NCBI RefSeq assembly: GCF_006716445.1
Contig: NZ_VFPA01000008.1
Location: forward strand, 124,001-188,000
Reading direction: 5' to 3'
Length of the DNA stretch: 64,000 bases
DNA from: Pseudonocardia kunmingensis
Lineage (GTDB): Bacteria > Actinomycetota > Actinomycetes > Mycobacteriales > Pseudonocardiaceae
Shown here: piece by piece, positions 17,189-26,338 of the stretch
How positions within the stretch are numbered: position 1 is the first letter of the stretch
Layout of the letters: each line of letters begins with the position of its first letter
Position numbers and translations under genes: made by a program
The notes under the pieces: generated by a model
What the model was told of the DNA's origin: nothing
The model's input: only the letters and a program-made list of their open reading frames with translations
Database searches by the model: none

Positions 17189-18394
17189 ATGGCGACGGAG
17201 GGTTTCGCGCCGAACGTCCTCGACGCGCTGCTCGTGCTGGTGCTCGGCTACGTGCTGCTCAAGGGGTGGCGGCACGGAGCGGTGTCCCAGGTCGCCGCGC
17301 TGGGCGGGTTCGCGCTCGGGCTCCTGTTGGGGGTCTGGCTGGCCCCGCAGGTCGCCTCGGCCGTCGTGTCCGGGGCGGGCCCGACCACGACGGCGGTGAC
17401 GCTCGTCCTGCTCCTCGTCGCGGTGCTGGTGGGGCAGGGGATCGGCATCGCGGTCGGGCTGCGGCTGCGCCGGGCGGCCCAGCAGGTCGGGGCGGGGACC
17501 GCCGACCGCGTGGTCGGCGTCGGTGTCGGCGCGGCCTGGCTCGTCCTCGTCGTGTGGCTGCTCTCGGGCGTGCTCGCCCAGGGCCCGGTTCCCGCGGTGG
17601 CGCAGCAGGTCCGCGGCTCGGAAGTGGTGCAGGCCCTCGACCGGGTGCTGCCCCGCCACCCCGCGGTCGTCGGCCGCATCGCGGCGTTCCTCGACGAGCA
17701 GGGCTTCCCGCAGGTGTTCACCGGCCCCGGACGCGGCGCCATCGCCGCTCCGCCGGTGCCGGCGACCGCCGACGCGGCCGTGCGTGCCGCGGCGGCGGCG
17801 GGGCAGCCGAGCACCGTGCAGATCCGCACCTCCGGATGCGGGGGAGCGATCGGATCCGGGTCCGGCTTCGTCGTGGCGCCCGGGTTCGTCGTGACGAACG
17901 CGCACGTCGTCGCCGGGTTCGGGGAGATCAGCGTGCGGGATGCGGACGGAGCGCACGAGGCCGTCCCGATCCACGTCGACCCCGCACTCGACGTCGCCGT
18001 GCTCGCTGCTCCCGACGTCACCGCCGCCCCGATCCCGTGGGCGGAGGGGCCGGTCACCCGCGGGACCGAGGGCGCGAGCCTGGGTTTCCCGGGCGGGCAG
18101 CGGGACATGGTGGTCCGGCCGGCGACGGTGCGCGCGCGCATCGACGCCGTCGGTCGCGACATCTACGGGCAGGACACCGTGCGGCGGGACGTCCTGGTGC
18201 TCACGTCCGACGTCGAGCGCGGCGACTCCGGGGGGCCGTTCGTGACGGCGGGCGGCCGCGTCGGGGGAGTCGTGTTCGCCGGCGACCCCGAGGGCGGTTC
18301 CGCGTACGCGCTCACCGCGGCCGAGCTCCGCCCGATCGTGGAGGACGCGGTCGCGCGCAACCAGGAGGTCGCGGTCGGCGCCTGCCGCTTCTGA
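17189..18394 (+). CDS. marP: MarP-type periplasmic serine protease
   Basis: A 401-residue protein with four N-terminal membrane helices (CvpA-like, residues 1-130) and a C-terminal trypsin-like protease domain facing the cell wall side. The catalytic triad is His239 (TNAHVVAG), Asp268 (ALDVAVL) and Ser347 (GDSGGP). Cys217 and Cys399 match the pair forming the regulatory disulfide in mycobacterial MarP (Rv3671c), where the protease supports acid and oxidative stress survival and cleaves a peptidoglycan hydrolase. Length and residue spacing match MarP closely. It is preceded by the K+ channel gene in the same direction, about 150 bases away. Confidence 0.93.
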   Translation: MATEGFAPNVLDALLVLVLGYVLLKGWRHGAVSQVAALGGFALGLLLGVWLAPQVASAVVSGAGPTTTAVTLVLLLVAVLVGQGIGIAVGLRLRRAAQQVGAGTADRVVGVGVGAAWLVLVVWLLSGVLAQGPVPAVAQQVRGSEVVQALDRVLPRHPAVVGRIAAFLDEQGFPQVFTGPGRGAIAAPPVPATADAAVRAAAAAGQPSTVQIRTSGCGGAIGSGSGFVVAPGFVVTNAHVVAGFGEISVRDADGAHEAVPIHVDPALDVAVLAAPDVTAAPIPWAEGPVTRGTEGASLGFPGGQRDMVVRPATVRARIDAVGRDIYGQDTVRRDVLVLTSDVERGDSGGPFVTAGGRVGGVVFAGDPEGGSAYALTAAELRPIVEDAVARNQEVAVGACRF

Positions 18395-18500
18395 CGACGC
18401 CGGTCTGCTCCTGGTGGCGATCCCGGGCACCGTCGGCATCCTGACGGCGGAACCGCGCCGGCTCCGGACGCGCGGTGCAGCGGCGGCCGCCGGGGAGACG

Positions 18501-19148
18501 TCAGTACGGTTCCCCGATCGCGGTCAGCTGCCGGCACTCCGGGGCCTGTTCGAAGGCGGCGTCCAGGCGCGGGTCCGTGCGGATCTCGCCGATGGCCTGG
18601 ACGCTGTTGCCCAGCGAGCCCATCAGGTTGCCCACGGTCGCGACCGCGTGCCCGATCGCGCCGACGTCGTCCGGGTCGGCCCGCTCGAGCTGGACCCGGG
18701 CCTCGGTGAGGTCCTCGGTGAGGTCCTCGACCTGGGTGCGGACCTCCTGCGTGAGCTCGTCACCGCCCTCGACGGGGGGTGCTCCGGCGTCCCGGACCTG
18801 CCGCACGGCCTGCTCGGCGTCCTGCAGGGTGGCGTCGTTGTAGGCCAGGTAGGCCTCGCGGGTGGCCGCCGCGTTCGTGAAGTCGACCGGGGGTGGCGTC
18901 CGGAGCGTCTCGACGACCGGTGCGACCGCGCTGCACACGGTGCCGGTCCAGGCGATCGTCGCCTCGTCCGGCGGCGGATCGGCGGCATCCGGCTGCGGCG
19001 GCGCAGGGTCGGGTGCGGCCGGCGGTGCCGGCGCCGGTGCCGGGACCTCGTCGGCCGCGCAGCCTGCGAGCGCCAGGGCGGCGGTCGCGGCCAGAGCGGC
19101 GACGACGGCTCGTCGCCGGCCGGGACGAGCGGGCTGCGGTGCGGGCAT
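18501..19148 (-). CDS. Putative lipoprotein with helical C-terminal domain
   Basis: A 215-residue secreted protein with an arginine-rich n-region, a hydrophobic stretch and the lipobox LALAGC (Cys30), so it should be lipid-anchored outside the membrane. A Pro/Ala-rich linker follows (about 35-65), then an all-helical domain with two cysteines (CSAVAP and PECRQL) that could pair. The helical part has the look of a four-helix bundle; no enzyme motif is visible and the function is unknown. The ATG at 19148 has an excellent GAGGAGG site. It is convergent with marP and divergent from the Nramp-like gene. Confidence 0.8.
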   Translation of the reverse strand: MPAPQPARPGRRRAVVAALAATAALALAGCAADEVPAPAPAPPAAPDPAPPQPDAADPPPDEATIAWTGTVCSAVAPVVETLRTPPPVDFTNAAATREAYLAYNDATLQDAEQAVRQVRDAGAPPVEGGDELTQEVRTQVEDLTEDLTEARVQLERADPDDVGAIGHAVATVGNLMGSLGNSVQAIGEIRTDPRLDAAFEQAPECRQLTAIGEPY

Positions 19149-19210
19149 GTCTACCTCCTCGAACGGTGTGTCGTGGGCGGTATCCGCGCCACTCCGCCCG
19201 GCTACCCGCT

Positions 19211-19232
19211 CACGGTCCGGTCGAGGACCGTG
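19211..19232. promoter_or_regulatory. Inverted repeat between lipoprotein and Nramp-like genes
   Basis: CACGGTCC-GGTCGA-GGACCGTG, an 8-bp perfect inverted repeat in the 244-base divergent region, 62 bases from the lipoprotein start and 160 from the Nramp-like start. It could be an operator or an RNA hairpin. The remaining intergenic sequence shows nothing else I recognise. Confidence 0.3.
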
Positions 19233-19392
19233 GACCTGACGATGTCCTGTCGTTCCTCCGCCGGGGATGCGGCCCACCCCCGGCCTGACGGCCGCCTGAC
19301 GATCGCCGGGCGGCGGTTTCCGCGTGCGGTGGCCGGGGAACCGTCGTCTGCTTCCGCCGGTTCCCGGCGACGGCGTCTGCGAGGAGGCGAGC

Positions 19393-20829
19393 ATGGCGGC
19401 AACGAGCGACGGCGGCCGAGCGGTCGTGAGCCGATTCCCCACCAGGCACCTGGCGCCGCCCGAGGTGCGGCCGATGCCCGAACCGCCACGCTCGACGTGG
19501 CGGATCATCGGCCCGGGGGTGATCGCTGCCGGGGTCGGCCTGGCGTCCGGCGAGTTCATCCTGTTCCCCTACATCGCGTCCCAGGTGGGGTTGGTCTTCG
19601 TCTGGGCGGCGCTCGTCGGGCTCGCCACGCAGTACTTCCTGAACATGGAGATCGAGCGCTACACCCTCGCCACCGGCGAGACCGCGCTGACCGGGTTCAG
19701 CCGGTTCTGGCGGCACTGGGGACTCGTGTTCGCGATCCTGACCTACTTCGCCAACCTCTGGCCGGGCTGGGCGACCAGCTCGGCGACACTGGTCACCTAC
19801 CTGTGGGGCGGTGAGGTCCGGTGGATCGCGATCGGGATGCTGCTCGCGATCGCGCTGATCCTCACGCTGGCGCCGGTCGTGTACGTCGCACTGGAGCGCG
19901 CCCAGATGCTGAAGGTCGCGGCGGTGCTGGTGCTGCTGGTCGTCGGCGCGATCTTCGCGATCTCCGCGCAGGCGTGGGCCGACCTCCCGCAGGTCGTCAC
20001 GAACGCGGGCGTTCCCGTGGGCCAGCTCGGGTTCGCGCTGCTGCTCGGGGCGCTCGCGTTCGCCGGCGCCGGTGGCGGGCAGAACCTCGTGCAGAGCAAC
20101 TGGATCCGGGACAAGGGCTTCGGCATGGGCCACTACGTGCCGCGCATCGTGAGCCCGTTGACCGGCGAGCCCGAGGCGGCCCCGAGCACCGGGTTCGTCT
20201 TCGAGCCCACCGAGGAGAACATGGCCCGCTGGCGCTCGTGGTGGCGCTTCGCCAACAAGGAGCAGCTGTACACGTTCGTGGCCATCACGTTCGTCTCGAT
20301 CCTGTTCACGTCGCTGCTGGCCTACTCCACCGTCTTCGGCCGGCCCGACCTGCCCGACGACATCGGCTTCCTGCGCGTGGAGGGGGAGGTGCTCAGCGCG
20401 ACCGTCGGCGCGTGGTTCGGCGCGTTCTTCTGGTTCATCGGTGCCTTCGCCCTGTTCGCCGCGGCGCTGGGGATCGTCGACTACACCAGCCGGCTCGCCG
20501 CCGACGTCCTCAAGACCGCCTACCTGCCACGCGCCAGGGAGAGCGTGCTCTACTTCGCCCTGGTCTGGGGCCTGGTGCTGATCGGTTGTGCCGTGCTGCT
20601 GCTCGGGCTGTCGCAGCCGATCGTGCTGCTGGTGATCTCGGCCTGCGTGGGCGGCACGATGATGGCGATCTACGCGGCGCTGCTCATCGTGCTCAACCGG
20701 CGGGTGCTGCCGAAGGGCGTGGGGATCACGGCGGGGCGCGCCGTCGCGCTCGGGTGGGCGGTCCTGCTCTTCGGCGTCCTCGCGGGCCTCACGATCGTCA
20801 CCCAGATCGGCGGGCTCCTGGGCGGGTGA
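19393..20829 (+). CDS. Nramp-family transporter lacking the canonical metal-binding motifs
   Basis: A 478-residue membrane protein with 11-12 helices and the Nramp fold signature at the N-terminus (IIGPGVIAAGVGLASGEFI). Canonical Nramp Mn/Fe transporters have DPGN in TM1 and an MPHN-type motif in TM6. Here TM1 reads GVGLASGEF and TM6 reads GAGGGQNLVQSN, so the usual transition-metal site is absent. Related non-canonical Nramp proteins carry other cations such as Mg2+ or have no known substrate. The ATG at 19393 follows GAGGAGG by 7 bases. No operon partner. Confidence 0.83.
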   Translation: MAATSDGGRAVVSRFPTRHLAPPEVRPMPEPPRSTWRIIGPGVIAAGVGLASGEFILFPYIASQVGLVFVWAALVGLATQYFLNMEIERYTLATGETALTGFSRFWRHWGLVFAILTYFANLWPGWATSSATLVTYLWGGEVRWIAIGMLLAIALILTLAPVVYVALERAQMLKVAAVLVLLVVGAIFAISAQAWADLPQVVTNAGVPVGQLGFALLLGALAFAGAGGGQNLVQSNWIRDKGFGMGHYVPRIVSPLTGEPEAAPSTGFVFEPTEENMARWRSWWRFANKEQLYTFVAITFVSILFTSLLAYSTVFGRPDLPDDIGFLRVEGEVLSATVGAWFGAFFWFIGAFALFAAALGIVDYTSRLAADVLKTAYLPRARESVLYFALVWGLVLIGCAVLLLGLSQPIVLLVISACVGGTMMAIYAALLIVLNRRVLPKGVGITAGRAVALGWAVLLFGVLAGLTIVTQIGGLLGG

Positions 20830-21080
20830 GGGGACGGGTGGACCCACGCCCCCTGCTCGAGCCGGCGGACGCGGGGTGCCGGCCCGGATGCAGGACGGGG
20901 TCGTCGTCCTGAGCCGCCGGCCGGCCCGGGACCGCTGACGCACCCGCCGGCGCTCGCCGTCCCGGCACTCCGACCGCGCGTTTCGGTCGGTCGATGGTGC
21001 GCGGCCGGTGCATGCCCCAGACTGGGACGCCGCACCGCGCGCTCGGCGACCGGGGCCGCGCGGTCGGATCGGGAGCGACG

Positions 21081-24000
21081 ATGGGGACCGAGTTCCGGCT
21101 GCTCGGCCAGGTGGAGGCGCTGGTCGATGGCCACCCTCTCGACATCGGCCATGCCCGGCAGCGCGCGGTCCTCGCGGTGTTGCTGGTCGAGGTGAACCGG
21201 CCGGTGCCGACCGGTGTGCTGATCGACCGGGTGTGGGCCGAGCAGCCGCCGCTGCGCGCCCGCAACGCGCTGTCGGCCTACCTGTCGCGGCTGCGTCACC
21301 TGCTCGCCGCGGCGGGCGACGTGCGCATCGCCCGCCGCCACGACGCCTACGAGCTGTCCGTCGACGCGCTGTCGGTCGACCTGCACCTGTTCCGCGGCCT
21401 GGCCGCCCGCGCGCGCACCGAGCGCCGCCCGGCCGAGGCCGTCGCGCTCTACGCCCGCGCGCTCGCCCTGTGGCGTGGCGAGCCGTTCGCCGGCGCCGAC
21501 GCGCCGTGGTTCGCGGGCCTGCGCGTGGCCCTCGACGCCGAACGCCTCGCCGTCGAGCTGGATCGCAACGACGCCGCGCTGCGCGCCGGCCGGCACGGTG
21601 AGCTGCTCGCGGAGCTCGCGACCGCGGCCCGTGCCCATCCCCTCGACGAGCGGCTGGCCGGCCAGCTCATGCTCGCGCAGTTCCGCAGTGGCCGGCAGGC
21701 CGCCGCGCTCGAGACCTACCGGCAGGTGCGCGGCCGGCTGCGCGACGAGCTGGGTGCAGATCCCGGCGCCGCACTGCGCGCCGTCCACCGGCAGATCCTC
21801 ACCGGCGACGCCGAGCGCCCACCCGAGCCCCCGCAGCGCGTCGCCGGGCCGCCACCCGAGCTGACGCCCGCCGCGCCGCTGGAGCGGGCCGAGCCCCTCC
21901 GGCGCCTCGACGGGCTGCTGGCGGCGGGCGCGGGACGGGTCGTTCTGGTCAGCGGCGAGGCGGGCGTCGGCAAGACGACCCTGGTCACCGCGTTCGCAGC
22001 GCGGGCGGCGGGCGACGTGCTGCTGCTGTGGGGGTCCTGCGACCCGCTGCTGACGCCGCGCGAGCTGGGGCCGCTGCACGACGTCGGCCGGCAGACCGGC
22101 GGAGCGCTGGCCGCGGCGCTGGCCGGCGACGCCCGCCGCGAGACGGTGTTCGCCGCCGTGCTCGACGAGCTGGACGCCGCCTCGGACCGGCCCCGGCCGG
22201 TGCTGGTGATCGAGGACGTGCACTGGGCCGACGGGGCGACGCTCGACCTGCTGACGTTCCTGGGCAGGCGGATCGCCCGGACGCGGTCGCTGCTGGTGGT
22301 GACCTTCCGCGACGACGAGATCGGCGCCGAGCACCCCCTGCACGCGGCGCTCGCGACGCTCCCGCGCGAAGTCGTGGTGCGGCTGCCGCTCGCGCCGCTG
22401 TCCCCGGACGGCGTCGCCGAGCTGGCCCGCCGCGCCGGGCGGCCCGCCACCGACGTCCACGCGGTGACCGGCGGCAACCCGCTGCTGGTCAGCGAGCTGC
22501 TCGCGGCGGGCCCGTCCGACGTGCCGCCGACCGTCCGCGACCTGATGCTGGCCCGGCTGGGCCCGCTGCCCGAGCCGGCTCGTGCCGTCGCCCGGCTCGT
22601 GTCGGTGCTGCCCGGGTACGCCGACCCCGCCGTCCTCGCCGGCGCGGCCGCCGCGGTCGAGACGTGCCTGGCCCGCGGGGTGCTCGTGGCCCGGGAGGAC
22701 CGCGTCGCCTACCGGCACGAGCTGCTGCGCCGCGCGGTCGAGGAGTCGCTGTCCCCGGTGCGGCGGGCCGAGCTGCACGCCACGGCGCTGGCCGCGCTGG
22801 AGCGGGCCGAGGAGTCGGCCGACCCGGCCCGGCTCGCCCACCACGCCCGGCTCGCCGGCGACGTCGGCGCGTTGCTGAGGCACGCGCCGGCCGCGGCTCG
22901 ACGGGCGGCGGCCGTCGACGCCCGGCGCGAGGCGGTCGGCCACCTGCGAGCCGTGCTGCCGCACGTCGACCGGCTCGCCGGGACGGAGCGGGCCGAGCTG
23001 CGGCAGGAGTTCGCCGCCCAGGCGTTCGCGGCCGGGTTCGCCGAGGAGGGGCTTGCGGAGCTGCGCCGCGCGCTCGCGCACTGGGAGGCGGTGGGCGACG
23101 CGGAGCGGACCGGCGAGGCGCTGCTGCTGCTCAACCGGATCCACTGGTGGAGCGGGCGGGTCGACGAGGCGTGGGCGGCGTGCCACCGGGCGGTGGAGGT
23201 GCTGGAGACCGTCCCACCGGGCCGGCCCCTCGCGCGGGCCTACGGGCAGCTCTCCACCCGGTACATGCTCACCAACCGGCCGTCGGAGGCGCTGGACTGG
23301 GGCCGGCGGGCGAGCGCGCTGGCGACGCGGCTGGGGGACGTCGCGACCACCGTCGACGGCCTCATCACCGTCGGCGGCGCGCGGTTCGACCTGGAACCCG
23401 AGTGGGACGGCAGCGAGCTGGAGCAGGCGCACGCCGCGGCCGCCGCTGCGGGCCTGCCCGACCAGGCCACCCGGGCCCTGGTCAACCTGGCCTCCACGAC
23501 GCTGCAGCGCGGCCGGCACGGCCGGGCCGAACCGCTGCTCGACAGGGCGCTGCGGGTGGCGGTGGACCGCGATCTGCACGGGTATGCGCGGTTCACGACG
23601 GGCCTGCGGGCCCGGCTGCGGGTGGAGCGCGGCGACTGGGACGGCGCGCGCAGCGATGCCGCCACCGTGCTGGACGGGGTGGGCATCGCGGGCAACGCGC
23701 GGCTCCCGGGGCTGGTGGCGCTGGCGTTGCTGCGCCTGCGCCGCGGCGAGGACGGCGCGCTCGCACTGCTGGACGAGGCCGCCGACTACGCGTACCCGAT
23801 GCGGGAGATGCAGTGGGTCGGGCCGGTCGCGGCGGCCCGCTCGGAGCTGTTCTGGTTGAACGGCGACACCGCGCGGGCCGCCGCCGAGGCCCGGCGGTGG
23901 CTGCCGCTGGCGGTGCGACGCCACCGGTGGCTCGCAGGCGAGCTGGCGCTGCGGCTGTGGCGGGCCGAGCCCGGCGTGGCCGCCCCGGCCGGGATCGACC

Positions 24001-24206
24001 GGCCCTACGCGCTGCTGGTCGACGGGGACTGGGCGGGCGCCGCGGCGATCTGGGCGGACCGCGGGTGCGTGTGGACGCGGGCCGAGGCCCTCGCCTGCGG
24101 TGATGCGGAGGCGGTTGCCGAAGCGGTGGCGCTCGCCGAGTCCCTCGGGGCGGCGCCGGTGGCGCGCCGTTGGCGCCTCGGCGGCATCGTCGAGCACCGC
24201 TCCTGA
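21081..24206 (+). CDS. SARP/BTAD transcriptional activator with AAA ATPase and TPR regions
   Basis: A 1041-residue regulator. Residues 1-95 form an OmpR-like winged helix (FRLLGQVEALVDG...RQRAVLAVLL), and 100-245 the BTAD domain typical of SARP activators (WRGEPFAGADAPWFAGLR). A P-loop ATPase follows with Walker A GEAGVGKTT (about 292-300) and Walker B VLVIEDVHWAD (about 373-383). The C-terminal half is TPR-like helical repeats. No C-terminal LuxR helix-turn-helix is seen. Such proteins usually activate secondary-metabolite or accessory gene clusters, with ATP as a switch. It is upstream of the methyltransferase gene (80 bases), a possible target. The ATG at 21081 begins the conserved domain. 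Confidence 0.9.
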   Translation: MGTEFRLLGQVEALVDGHPLDIGHARQRAVLAVLLVEVNRPVPTGVLIDRVWAEQPPLRARNALSAYLSRLRHLLAAAGDVRIARRHDAYELSVDALSVDLHLFRGLAARARTERRPAEAVALYARALALWRGEPFAGADAPWFAGLRVALDAERLAVELDRNDAALRAGRHGELLAELATAARAHPLDERLAGQLMLAQFRSGRQAAALETYRQVRGRLRDELGADPGAALRAVHRQILTGDAERPPEPPQRVAGPPPELTPAAPLERAEPLRRLDGLLAAGAGRVVLVSGEAGVGKTTLVTAFAARAAGDVLLLWGSCDPLLTPRELGPLHDVGRQTGGALAAALAGDARRETVFAAVLDELDAASDRPRPVLVIEDVHWADGATLDLLTFLGRRIARTRSLLVVTFRDDEIGAEHPLHAALATLPREVVVRLPLAPLSPDGVAELARRAGRPATDVHAVTGGNPLLVSELLAAGPSDVPPTVRDLMLARLGPLPEPARAVARLVSVLPGYADPAVLAGAAAAVETCLARGVLVAREDRVAYRHELLRRAVEESLSPVRRAELHATALAALERAEESADPARLAHHARLAGDVGALLRHAPAAARRAAAVDARREAVGHLRAVLPHVDRLAGTERAELRQEFAAQAFAAGFAEEGLAELRRALAHWEAVGDAERTGEALLLLNRIHWWSGRVDEAWAACHRAVEVLETVPPGRPLARAYGQLSTRYMLTNRPSEALDWGRRASALATRLGDVATTVDGLITVGGARFDLEPEWDGSELEQAHAAAAAAGLPDQATRALVNLASTTLQRGRHGRAEPLLDRALRVAVDRDLHGYARFTTGLRARLRVERGDWDGARSDAATVLDGVGIAGNARLPGLVALALLRLRRGEDGALALLDEAADYAYPMREMQWVGPVAAARSELFWLNGDTARAAAEARRWLPLAVRRHRWLAGELALRLWRAEPGVAAPAGIDRPYALLVDGDWAGAAAIWADRGCVWTRAEALACGDAEAVAEAVALAESLGAAPVARRWRLGGIVEHRS

Positions 24207-24286
24207 CCAGCGCATTTCACGATCGCCGAACCCGCGCGGAACCCGCGGGCGCCACGCTCGTGCAACCCGAGAGAGAGGGAAGGGAC

Positions 24287-25126
24287 ATGACCAGCACCGT
24301 GGAACCCACCGCCGACCGCGCGCTGAAGGCCAAGCACCGGGCGATGTGGGCCTCCGGCGACTACCCGGCCGTGGCGGCCGAGCTGATCCCGGCACTCGGA
24401 CCGGAGCTCGTGCGCGCCAGCGGGATCCGGGCCGGCCAGCGCGTCCTCGACGTCGCCGCCGGCTCCGGCAATGCCGCCATCCCGGCGGCCGTGCTCGGCG
24501 CGCACGTCACCGCATCCGACCTGACCCCGGAGCTGTTCGAGGCGGGGCGCCGGATCGCCGCCGAGCGGGGCGTCGAGGTGGAGTGGGTGGAGGCCGACGC
24601 CGAGGCGCTCCCCTTCCCGGACGGGAGCTTCGACGTCGTGACGTCGTGCGTGGGGGCGATGTTCGCGCCCCGGCACCAGACCGTGGCCGACGAGCTGATC
24701 CGGGTCACGAAGCGCGGCGGCACCATCGGGCTGATCAACTGGACGCCGGGGGGATTCATCGGCACGTTGTTCGCGACGATGAAGCCGTACGCGCCGCCGC
24801 CCCCGCCCGGCGCGAGCCCGCCGCCGCTGTGGGGCGACGAGCAGCACGTCCGCGAGCTGTTCGGCGACCGCGTCACCGCGCTGGAGATGCGGCGCCGGAC
24901 GGTCGTCATGGACCGCTGCGCCGACCCGACCGAGTTCCGGGAGTACTGGAAGCGGACCTACGGGCCGACCATCGCCACCTACCGGTTCGCCTCGAGCCGG
25001 CCCGAGCGGGTCGACGAGCTGGACCGCGACTTCCTGCGGTTCCTCACCGAGTGGCAGCAGGTCGACGCCGCGGGTCGGGCGGCGTACGAGGCCGAGTACC
25101 TGCTGGTCACCGCCCGCAAGCGGTGA
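24287..25126 (+). CDS. SAM-dependent methyltransferase (UbiE-like class I)
   Basis: A 279-residue class I methyltransferase. Motif I is VLDVAAGSGNAAIPAA (about residues 51-66), the acidic loop after strand 2 is SDLTPELFEAG, the motif II region is EADAEALPFPDGSFD, and post-motif III is RVTKRGGTIGLINW. It resembles UbiE/COQ5-like enzymes that methylate quinones or small natural products; the acceptor is unknown. A GGGAAGGGAC ribosome-binding site precedes the ATG. It follows the SARP regulator in the same direction. An odd Pro-rich stretch (PPPPPPGASPPP) lies around residue 170. Confidence 0.9.
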   Translation: MTSTVEPTADRALKAKHRAMWASGDYPAVAAELIPALGPELVRASGIRAGQRVLDVAAGSGNAAIPAAVLGAHVTASDLTPELFEAGRRIAAERGVEVEWVEADAEALPFPDGSFDVVTSCVGAMFAPRHQTVADELIRVTKRGGTIGLINWTPGGFIGTLFATMKPYAPPPPPGASPPPLWGDEQHVRELFGDRVTALEMRRRTVVMDRCADPTEFREYWKRTYGPTIATYRFASSRPERVDELDRDFLRFLTEWQQVDAAGRAAYEAEYLLVTARKR

Positions 25127-25182
25127 GCAGGGGTTCCTGACGCAGAGATACCCGGAGCGCGGTGGCCATCCTCGCTCGACGG

Positions 25183-25201
25183 TATGGTTAGCCTCGCCTC
25201 A
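25183..25201. promoter_or_regulatory. Candidate iron box (IdeR/DmdR type) over a leaderless start
   Basis: Read on the minus strand, 14 of 19 positions match the actinobacterial iron-box consensus (TTAGGTTAGG CTAACCTAA); the core AGGCTAACC is exact. It overlaps the ATG at 25201. TATGGT at 25183-25188 is a plausible -10 element, giving a leaderless transcript. It would place the siderophore-binding gene under iron repression. Based on comparison with the remembered consensus only. Confidence 0.5.
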
Positions 25202-26199
25202 TGACATCGAGAGGGCTCCGTCTCGTCGCATCCCTGGGTGCGCTCCTCCTGCTCGCCGCCTGCGGTGGCGGGAGTGCGACTGCGCCGGACGAGCCGAGGG
25301 CGCAGCACACGGACCCGGATGCCGCCTTCCCGGTCTCCGTCGTCACGAAGTTCGGCGAGGTCACCGTCGACGCGCCGCCGACGCGGGTCGTCGCGATGGG
25401 GTGGGGCGACGCCGAGACCGCTCTCGCGCTGGGCGTGCAGCCCGTCGGTGCGGCCGACTGGCTCGACTTCGGCGGCGAGGGCGTCGGTCCGTGGGCAGCC
25501 GGGCGCTACTCGGCACCGCCGGAGATCATCGGCACCCTCGAACCGTCGTACGAGCAGGTGGCCGCCTTGCGCCCGGATCTCATCCTGGACACGAAGAGCT
25601 CCGGTGACCAGCAGCGGTACGACTTGCTGTCCCGGATCGCCCCGACGATCGCGCTTCCGCCGGGCGCCGAGAACTACAAGACCACCCTCACCGACCAGGT
25701 CACGATGGTCGCCGCCGCGCTCGGTGTCCCGGAGCGGGGGAGGGAGCTGATCGCCGATGTCGAAGGGCGGTTCGCGGCGGCCGCCGCGGCGCATCCGGAG
25801 TTCGCCGGCAGGACGGTCACCGTCGCGGCGCGGTCCGGAACCGGGTGGGGCGCGTACGCGTCCAGTACCGAGCGGGTGGAGTTCATGACGCGGCTCGGCT
25901 TCGTCCCGAACCCGCGGATCGAGTCATTGCCGGAAGTGCGGTTCTCGCACCCGGTGTCCGAGGAGCAGCTCTCCGTGCTCGACGCCGACCTGGTGGTCGT
26001 CTTCCCGATCCAGCGGACGGCGGCCGAGGTCGAGGCCACGCCGCTGTTCGCCGAGATCCCGGCCGTCCAGGCCGGTCGGGCGATCGTGTTCGAGGACCCG
26101 GCCGTGCAGAAGGCCTATTCCACGAACTCGGTGCTGTCGATCCGGTTCGCGCTCGACGCCGTCGTGCCACTGGTCGCCGAGCGCCTGTCGGGCGAGTAG
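25201..26199 (+). CDS. Iron-siderophore ABC transporter substrate-binding lipoprotein
   Basis: A 332-residue periplasmic-binding protein of the FecB/FepB class. The signal peptide ends in the lipobox LLLLAAC (Cys21), so it is membrane-anchored outside. The FecB-type fold is shown by TRVVAMGWGDAETALALGVQPVGAA, the YEQVAALRPDLILDT segment and the C-terminal SEEQLSVLDADLVVVF region. It captures ferric siderophores for an ABC importer, but no permease or ATPase gene is adjacent, so it is an orphan that must use a system elsewhere. A candidate iron box covers its start. Confidence 0.9.
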   Translation: MTSRGLRLVASLGALLLLAACGGGSATAPDEPRAQHTDPDAAFPVSVVTKFGEVTVDAPPTRVVAMGWGDAETALALGVQPVGAADWLDFGGEGVGPWAAGRYSAPPEIIGTLEPSYEQVAALRPDLILDTKSSGDQQRYDLLSRIAPTIALPPGAENYKTTLTDQVTMVAAALGVPERGRELIADVEGRFAAAAAAHPEFAGRTVTVAARSGTGWGAYASSTERVEFMTRLGFVPNPRIESLPEVRFSHPVSEEQLSVLDADLVVVFPIQRTAAEVEATPLFAEIPAVQAGRAIVFEDPAVQKAYSTNSVLSIRFALDAVVPLVAERLSGE

Positions 26200-26214
26200 C
26201 CGGCGGACCGTCTC

Positions 26215-26229
26215 CCCCCTGGAAGGGGG
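26215..26229. terminator. Weak hairpin after the siderophore-binding gene
   Basis: CCCCCT-GGA-AGGGGG, a GC stem 15 bases after the stop codon with no T-run. It may act as a transcription end in this GC-rich genome, but it is weak evidence. Confidence 0.3.
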
Positions 26230-26338
26230 TGGAGTTCGTCCGACCGGTCGAGGACGCGGGATGAGGGCTGGTGACGGCGATGCGTGTGCCTGGTGGAGGT
26301 GTGCTCGGGATCTGCGAACCCAGGCATCCCTCGCCTGA

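Noticed and set aside
20971..20989. Terminator after the Nramp-like gene (CGACCG, 7-base loop, CGGTCG)
   Set aside because: Stem of only 6 bp about 140 bases after the stop and no T-tract; such stems are frequent by chance at this GC content. The rest of 20830-21080 shows nothing else.
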